Origin: an uncultured Collinsella sp.
GTDB lineage: Bacteria > Actinomycetota > Coriobacteriia > Coriobacteriales > Coriobacteriaceae
Length of the DNA stretch: 17,574 nucleotides
Assembly (NCBI GenBank): GCA_900551305.1
Contig: URVK01000011.1
Location: 1-17,574 of the forward strand
Direction of reading: 5' to 3'
Part shown: in pieces, positions 12,865 to 17,574 of the stretch
Layout: every line of letters starts with the position of its first letter
Position numbering within the stretch: the stretch's first letter is position 1
Position numbers and translations under genes: made by a program
The notes under the pieces: generated by a model
The model's input: only the letters and a program-made list of their open reading frames with translations
Database searches by the model: none
What the model was told of the DNA's origin: nothing

Positions 12865-14625
12865 ATGGAATCGATCGTTAAGTTCTTGGAGAAAGGTCAG
12901 CCGTACTTCGACAAGGTCTCTAAGAACATCTACCTTCAGGCCATTAAAGACGGCTTTTTGGCAGCAATGCCCATCATCCTGTCTTCTTCTGTCTTCCTGC
13001 TTATTTCGACCCTGCCGGGCGTTGTCGCCACGGTCGGCGGCTTTACGCTGCCCGACTGGTGGAACGTCGACGTCGTGAACTTCTGCAACAAGGTTTACAA
13101 CTTCACGATGGGCGTCGTGGGCATCATGGTCGCCGGCACCACCGCAAGCGCGCTGACCGGCTCCAAGAACCGCCGCATGCCTGCCGGCAAGGCCATCAAC
13201 GCCACGAGCACCATGGTCGCCGCCATGTGCGCTATGCTCATCTTGGCCGTTACCCAGACGAGTGCCAAGATCGACGGCGCCGATGTCTCGGTGTTCTTTA
13301 CCGACAACATGGGCACCAAGGGCCTACTGAGCTCCTTTGTCGCCGCATTTGCCACGGTCAACATCTATGCCTTCTGCATTAAGCGAGACATCACCATCAA
13401 GCTGCCCAAAGAAGTCCCCGGCGCCATCGCCCAGAACTTCCGCGACATCTTCGCCTTCAGCTTCTCCATCCTGTTTGTCGCCGTCATCGACGTTATCTGC
13501 CGCACCTGCTTGGCCGTCCCGTTTGCCAACGTCATCTCCACGCTGGTGAGCCCGCTGTTCGCCGCTGCCGATTCCTACGCCGGCCTCGCCCTCATCTGGT
13601 TCATGATCCCGCTGTTCTGGTTCATGGGCATCCACGGCCCCTCGGTCGTTAAGCCTGCCCTCAACGCCGCGCTGTTTGGCAACATCACCACCAACCTCGC
13701 CACGCTGCAGGCCGGCGGTCACCCCGCCCTCGCCCTGACCGAGAACTTCGGTAACTACATCGGCGAACTCGGCGGCACCGGCGCCACGTTCATTGTCCCG
13801 ATCATCTTCCTGCTCTTTATGCGCTCCAAGCAGCTCAAGGCCGTCGGCAAAGCCTCTGTCGTACCCGTGATGTTCGCCGTCAACGAACCGCTGCTGTTCG
13901 CCGCGCCCATCATCCTCAACCCGTACTTCCTGATCCCGTTCCTGTTTGCCCCCGTGGCCAACGTCCTCATTGGTAAGTTCTTCATCGACTTTTTGGGCAT
14001 GAACGGCTTTATCTATGCCATGCCGTGGGCACTCCCCGGACCGATCGGCACCTTCATCGACACCAACTTCCAGCCGATCTCTCTGGTCCTGGTTGTCGTC
14101 CTGCTGGTCGTTGACTTCTTAATCTACTACCCGTTCTGCAAGGCCTACGACAACGTCCTGTGCAAGCAGGAGGCCGAGACCCTGGCCGAAGAAGAGGCCG
14201 AGGAGACCAAGGCCGTCAAGACCGCTGCCGCCCCCGCCGTTGAGGCTCCTGTTGTCGAGACCGCTTCTGCCACTGAGGCCTCCGCAGCTCCGTCCGCCCT
14301 TAAGGGCAAGGATCTGAGGGTTCTGGTTCTGTGCGCTGGCGCCGGCACCTCTGCACTGCTCGCCAACGCGCTTAAGGAAGGCGCCGACGAGCTGGGCATC
14401 GACATTACCGCCAACGCCGGTGCCTACGGCAGCCACTACGCCATCATGGACCAGTACAACGTCATCGTCCTGGCTCCGCAGGTTCGCACCTATTACAACG
14501 AGATGAAGGCCGACACCGACCGCCTGGGCATCACGCTGCTGTCGCCCAAGGGCAAACAGTACATCGACCTCACTAAGGATCCCAAGGGTGCCGTCGCCTG
14601 GATCGAGGAAAACCTCGAGGCATAA
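12865..14625 (+). CDS. lacE: PTS lactose-type EIICB transporter (LacE), module 2
   Basis: 586 residues. IIC domain at about 1-435 with many hydrophobic spans; His257 in GIHGPS and Glu341 in VNEPLLF are spaced by 84 as in LacE1. A Glu/Ala/Val-rich linker (about 437-480) precedes the IIB domain with phospho-acceptor Cys490 in VLVLCAGAGTSALLANAL. ATG at 12865 follows AGAGGAG at eight bases. Its N-terminus (KFLEKGQPYFDKVSKNIYLQAIKDGF) is closer to lacE3 than to lacE1, suggesting modules 2 and 3 share a more recent ancestor for this gene. It needs IIA in trans. Second gene of the module 2 operon, 176 bases after lacG2, ending in a bidirectional terminator. Confidence 0.93.
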   Translation: MESIVKFLEKGQPYFDKVSKNIYLQAIKDGFLAAMPIILSSSVFLLISTLPGVVATVGGFTLPDWWNVDVVNFCNKVYNFTMGVVGIMVAGTTASALTGSKNRRMPAGKAINATSTMVAAMCAMLILAVTQTSAKIDGADVSVFFTDNMGTKGLLSSFVAAFATVNIYAFCIKRDITIKLPKEVPGAIAQNFRDIFAFSFSILFVAVIDVICRTCLAVPFANVISTLVSPLFAAADSYAGLALIWFMIPLFWFMGIHGPSVVKPALNAALFGNITTNLATLQAGGHPALALTENFGNYIGELGGTGATFIVPIIFLLFMRSKQLKAVGKASVVPVMFAVNEPLLFAAPIILNPYFLIPFLFAPVANVLIGKFFIDFLGMNGFIYAMPWALPGPIGTFIDTNFQPISLVLVVVLLVVDFLIYYPFCKAYDNVLCKQEAETLAEEEAEETKAVKTAAAPAVEAPVVETASATEASAAPSALKGKDLRVLVLCAGAGTSALLANALKEGADELGIDITANAGAYGSHYAIMDQYNVIVLAPQVRTYYNEMKADTDRLGITLLSPKGKQYIDLTKDPKGAVAWIEENLEA

Positions 14626-14656
14626 GACGCTGACGCCACCTGCCGCTCGCAGAAAA

Positions 14657-14697
14657 AAAATGGCCCGTGCATCGATGCGTGATGCGCGGGCCATTTT
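14657..14697. terminator. Bidirectional terminator after lacE2
   Basis: A 17-bp stem with one G-T wobble (AAAATGGCCCGTGCATC at 14657-14673; partner 14681-14697) has a 7-base loop. Rightward it ends in TTTTGTTT; leftward a run of eight T follows. It can stop lacE2 transcription and also leftward transcripts of lacI-3 that pass through array B. Confidence 0.92.
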
Positions 14698-14717
14698 GTT
14701 TAGACCGCACCCGTCCT

Positions 14718-14949
14718 CCTGTTCATCTTAATCTGTAACATCTAGCCGAGTTTTTGGGTCCCAGCTGTTACAGATCGAGGTGAACAGATGGGTCAATCCA
14801 ATCAATCTAGATCTGTAACACCTGGCTGGTCATTTCACTCCTAACTGTTACAGATCGAGACAAAGATGATGGCTGGGTAGACAAAATCTCAATCTATAAC
14901 ACCTAGTCGAGTTTTCGGGTCCCACCTGTTACAGATTTAGACGAGCAGG
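14718..14949. repeat. Palindromic repeat array B, three units of about 81 bp
   Basis: Left cores at 14731 (ATCTGTAACA), 14811 (ATCTGTAACA) and 14892 (ATCTATAACA), spacings 80 and 81; right cores TGTTACAGAT at 14766, 14846 and 14927. The first unit's stem reaches 22 bases (19 matching). The outermost arms of the array (14718-14740, 14927-14949) match at 20 of 23 positions. Loop sequences of units 1 and 3 share CTAGNCGAGTTTT and GGGTCCCA with array A unit 1; unit 2 diverges. Lies between the lacE2 terminator and the lacI-3 stop. Fills most of the gene-free stretch 14626-14959. Confidence 0.85.
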
Positions 14950-14959
14950 CCGAGCACGT

Positions 14960-15970
14960 CTACGCCCGCAGATCCCTTACGCTGGAACGCTCGACCAACA
15001 CGCCCGAGACGAGCGTACGACTTCTGGAGCTCGGGGCTTCCAGACCTGCGACGACCTCGTTAAGCGCACGGATGCCCAGTTCGCGGTGGCGAAACTTCAC
15101 CGACGTCAGAATCGAGTTGGGAATCGTCTTGTAGAGCTCATCGTCGAAGCCGATCACGGACACGTCGTCGGGCACATTGAGCCCTTTGTCACGTAGAGCC
15201 ATCATCACGCCGTTTGCCATGCAGTCGTTAGCAGCGAGGACCGCCGTGCAATCGGGCTTATCGGCAAGCACAAGGCCCGCGGCATAGCCACTATCCGCAT
15301 TCCAATCGCCTTGCAGAGGCTCGGGCGGCTCAATGCCACGTGCCTCGAGTGCCGCTCGCCAACCTTTCATACGGCACTGGCTCGACAGTGACTCTTTCTT
15401 ACCAGAGACGAAGTACACGTTCTTGTGCCCGTGGTTCAAGAAGTACTCGCACGCCATGCGCGCGCCGCCCTCTTGGTCGTCACTGACGGTAGAGCAGGTA
15501 GGATGTTCCATCGGTGTGATAATCACCGTCTTGAGGTCTTTCGGCGCCTCAAAGGTATCAAAGTCATCGACCATCTGGCGCAGGTTGAAAATCATGCCGT
15601 CGACGGGGAGCTGCGACATCCTACGCGCCGCTTCGGCAAGGGTCATCTTCTCCCCCGCCCGCTTCTTAATCATCGTAAGAGCAAAGCCTCGCTCTTCGGC
15701 GGCATCGGCGATACCGTCGATCATGTCCACGGCACCGCCCGACAAGTGGAACAGCACGACGCCGATGCACCCGTAACGGCCCAACTTGAGCGAACGCGCG
15801 GCAAAGTTGGCTCGAAACCCGAGCGCCTCCATGGCCGCATGGACCTTATCGCGTGTCGACTCTCGCACGCTATCGGGCTCGTTAATCACGCGCGAAACCG
15901 TCTTGAGAGAAACACCAGCGGCAATCGCCACATCATTCATTGAGACATTTTTCTTGCCCATCGTTGCCAC
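14960..15970 (-). CDS. LacI-family repressor of module 3
   Basis: 336 residues. HTH in NDVAIAAGVSLKTVSRVI (about 12-29), hinge NFAARSLKLG, effector domain with GDWNADSGYAAG, DCTAVLAANDCMA and DVSVIGFDDE. Recognition-helix residues are Leu22-Lys23, unlike the other two repressors. The start is GTG at 15970, with GGAG five bases upstream; the ATG three codons later is 14 bases from that site. Divergent from lacE3; the 24-bp perfect palindrome at 16120-16143 is its likely operator. Candidate -10 TATGCT (plus-strand 16012-16017). The 3' end abuts repeat array B. Confidence 0.92.
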   Translation of the reverse strand: MATMGKKNVSMNDVAIAAGVSLKTVSRVINEPDSVRESTRDKVHAAMEALGFRANFAARSLKLGRYGCIGVVLFHLSGGAVDMIDGIADAAEERGFALTMIKKRAGEKMTLAEAARRMSQLPVDGMIFNLRQMVDDFDTFEAPKDLKTVIITPMEHPTCSTVSDDQEGGARMACEYFLNHGHKNVYFVSGKKESLSSQCRMKGWRAALEARGIEPPEPLQGDWNADSGYAAGLVLADKPDCTAVLAANDCMANGVMMALRDKGLNVPDDVSVIGFDDELYKTIPNSILTSVKFRHRELGIRALNEVVAGLEAPSSRSRTLVSGVLVERSSVRDLRA

Positions 15971-16043
15971 TGCTTCTCCAGTCGGTTTTACATCGCTTGT
16001 TTTTGCGTTCTAGCATACACTACCTGCCTGACTGATAAATCAA

Positions 16044-16067
16044 CCGTTTACCGAACAATATCGACCA
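16044..16067 (-). promoter_or_regulatory. GAAC-type site upstream of lacI-3
   Basis: CCGTTT followed by GAACAATATCGACCA (16053-16067). The last part matches the lacF upstream GAACAATATCGAACA at 14 of 15 positions, again a direct repeat at 10 bp. It lies about 30-50 bases upstream of the candidate lacI-3 -10. Confidence 0.5.
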
Positions 16068-16098
16068 CTCACCCGTATATCCTTGTTGCTCTTCCAAA

Positions 16099-16117
16099 AA
16101 TGTCTTACGTTGTCATT
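16099..16117. promoter_or_regulatory. LacI-type operator, module 3, imperfect copy
   Basis: AATGTCTTACGTTGTCATT. The right arm (ACGTTGTCATT) is identical to the neighbouring perfect site; the left arm is one base longer and partly mismatched. Centre-to-centre distance to the perfect site is 23 bp. Confidence 0.6.
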
Positions 16118-16119
16118 AA

Positions 16120-16143
16120 CGAAATGACAACGTTGTCATTTCG
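16120..16143. promoter_or_regulatory. Perfect 24-bp LacI-type operator, module 3
   Basis: Every base from 16120 to 16143 is palindromic; the core is AATGACAACGTTGTCATT, flanked by CGA and TCG. It is the most symmetric member of the operator set and so defines the consensus. It covers the candidate lacE3 -35 (TTGTCA at 16133-16138). Confidence 0.85.
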
Positions 16144-16161
16144 CAATGCCTTCCTTAAGCA
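16133..16161 (+). promoter_or_regulatory. Candidate lacE3 promoter
   Basis: TTGTCA (16133-16138), a 17-base spacer, TAAGCA (16156-16161). The -35 is inside the perfect operator, consistent with repression by LacI-3. A leader of about 75 bases precedes lacE3. Confidence 0.5.
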
Positions 16162-16244
16162 GGAAGGTTTCCGGGCAGTCCTGACCATCCATCGACGACC
16201 AGTTCCATCCACATGCATCGCGCATCAAGTAGCAAAGGAGCTCT

Positions 16245-17574
16245 ATGGACGCCATCGTAAAGATGCTCGAAAAGCATCAACCGTTCTTTGAGAAGATCTC
16301 GAGGAACATATACCTCCAGGCCATCAAGGACGGATTCCTTGGGTGCATGCCCATTGTCCTCACCTCTTCGATCTTTCTGCTCATTGCCACCCTTCCCGGC
16401 GTAGTCGGCGTCACGCTGCCCCAGCCGCTCATCGACTGGTGCAACAAGCTCTACAACTTCACCATGGGCGTCATGGGCATCATGGTTGCCGGCACCACTG
16501 CCAAGAACTTCACGGCTTCTATGAACCGTCGCATGCCCGCCGGCAAGGTGCTCAACGACGGCTCCACCATGGTGGCCGCCCAGTGCAGTATGCTTTTGCT
16601 CGCCGTTACGCAGTTCACCACCAAGTTCAACGGCTCCGAGCTTTCGGTCTTCGACTGCACCAGCATGGGCACGCGCGGTCTGTTCTCGGCCTATATCGCC
16701 GCGTTCATCACCGTGTGGGTCTACAAATTCTGCGTCTCGCGCGATCTGACCATTAAGCTGCCCAAGGAGGTCCCGGGCGCCATCGCTCAGAACTTCCGCG
16801 ACATCATCCCCTTTGGCGGCGCCGTCATCATCTGCGGCATCATCGATGTCGTCGTGCGTAACCTCATGGGCGTTCCGTTCTCTGAGCTGCTTATTAAACT
16901 GCTTTCCCCGCTCTTTACCGCTGCAGAAACCTATCCTGGCCTCATCCTCATCCAGGCGGCCACCGCGTTCTTCTGGTTCATCGGCGTCCACGGCCCCTCG
17001 ATTGTCCAGCCGGGCATCGACCCCATCCGTCTTGCCAACCAGGCCGAGAACCTGCAGGTTCTGCTGGCAGGCGGCCACCCCGCACACTCCCTCACCTTTA
17101 ACATGTCGCTCGTGGGTGAGTTCGGCGGCACCGGCGCCACGTTCATCGTGCCGCTTCTGCTGATTCTCTTTATGAAGTCCAAGCAGCTCAAAGCCGTCGG
17201 TAAGGCCTCGATTGTTCCTGTTGCCTTCGCCGTCAACGAACCGCTGCTCTTTGGCGCGCCGATGATCCTTAACCCTTACATGCTCATCCCCTTTGTTGCC
17301 GCCGGCTGCGTCAACGTAAGCGTTGCCAAGTTCTTTATCGACAATGTGGGCATGAACGGCTTCTCCTTCGTGGTGCCTTGGGCCACCCCTGCCCCCATCG
17401 GCATCTTCATCACCACGAACTTCCAGCTTATCGCCCTGGTATTTGTTGCAATCATCATCTTGCTGGACGCCATCATCTACCTGCCGTTCTTGAAGGCATA
17501 CGATAAGCTGCTCTGCGACCAGGAGGCCGAGCGCGCCGCCGAGCTGGGTCTCGAGTCCGATGGTGCCGCTGCCA
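16245..17574 (+). CDS. lacE: PTS lactose-type EIIC(B) transporter (LacE), module 3, cut by window end
   Basis: 443 residues are visible and the frame is open to the last base. The IIC domain is essentially complete: His249 in GVHGPS and Glu332 in VNEPLLF (83 apart), ending in LKAYDKLLCDQEAE, after which an acidic linker begins as in LacE1 and LacE2; a IIB domain is expected beyond the window but not seen. ATG at 16245 is four bases after AAAGGAG. Differences from the other two near the substrate region include WATPAPIG instead of W-(T/A)-(V/L)-PGPIG and FGAP instead of FAAP after NEPLL, so a different sugar is possible. It lies downstream of its own operators and repressor. Confidence 0.92.
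   Translation, partial: MDAIVKMLEKHQPFFEKISRNIYLQAIKDGFLGCMPIVLTSSIFLLIATLPGVVGVTLPQPLIDWCNKLYNFTMGVMGIMVAGTTAKNFTASMNRRMPAGKVLNDGSTMVAAQCSMLLLAVTQFTTKFNGSELSVFDCTSMGTRGLFSAYIAAFITVWVYKFCVSRDLTIKLPKEVPGAIAQNFRDIIPFGGAVIICGIIDVVVRNLMGVPFSELLIKLLSPLFTAAETYPGLILIQAATAFFWFIGVHGPSIVQPGIDPIRLANQAENLQVLLAGGHPAHSLTFNMSLVGEFGGTGATFIVPLLLILFMKSKQLKAVGKASIVPVAFAVNEPLLFGAPMILNPYMLIPFVAAGCVNVSVAKFFIDNVGMNGFSFVVPWATPAPIGIFITTNFQLIALVFVAIIILLDAIIYLPFLKAYDKLLCDQEAERAAELGLESDGAAA

Noticed and set aside
9709..14949. CRISPR-like periodic repeats with variable intervals
   Set aside because: Only two and three units in two places, repeats are long imperfect palindromes, the intervals are not of constant length or unrelated to the repeat flanks, and no cas genes are present.
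16155..17087. A 310-codon minus-strand frame opposite lacE3
   Set aside because: Antisense shadow of the transporter; repetitive Gly/Asp-rich composition and overlap with the lacE3 ribosome site.

Overview
The window is a carbohydrate-uptake locus from a GC-rich Gram-positive bacterium. The GC-rich third codon positions, AGGAG-type ribosome binding sites and a tagatose-6-phosphate lac pathway suggest an intestinal Coriobacteriia such as Collinsella. That assignment is an inference from gene content and style, not from a marker gene.

Left part, minus strand (1-4741): lacA and lacB (galactose-6-phosphate isomerase), a LacX-like aldose-1-epimerase and lacC (tagatose-6-phosphate kinase, with an early stop at the window edge) form a catabolic cluster. 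An unrecognised multi-pass membrane protein with its own terminator and lacF (the lactose-type PTS IIA protein) lie next to it on the same strand. lacD, the expected aldolase, is not in view.

Middle and right part (4956-17574): three paralogous modules follow each other. Each has a LacI-family repressor on the minus strand, a divergent control region, and rightward PTS/glycosidase genes. Module 1 is lacI-1 / lacE1-lacG1. Module 2 is lacI-2 / lacG2-lacE2, with the gene order reversed. Module 3 is lacI-3 / lacE3, cut by the window end. lacE1 and lacE2 are IIC-IIB fusions, and each lacG is a GH1 6-phospho-beta-galactosidase. Only one IIA gene (lacF) is visible, so it probably phosphorylates all three transporters. 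Imported phospho-beta-galactosides would be cut by LacG, and galactose-6-phosphate would enter the LacAB/LacC tagatose route.

Regulation is the most informative part. Each module carries two or three palindromic LacI-type operators of the form AATG-NN-(A/C)ACGT(T/G)-NN-CATT. They differ between modules at the positions expected to be read by the recognition helix, and the helix residues differ too (EQ, RQ, LK). A second, unrelated motif (GAAC/GTTC half-sites, often in helical phase at 10 or 21 bp) lies upstream of lacA, lacF and all three lacI genes. This suggests a further regulator above the three repressors.

The joints between modules 1/2 and 2/3 hold arrays of an approximately 81-bp unit built on an ATCTGTAACA...TGTTACAGAT palindrome (two and three units). 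They sit between a rho-independent terminator and the 3' end of a lacI gene. These arrays and the operator set are the least explained features.
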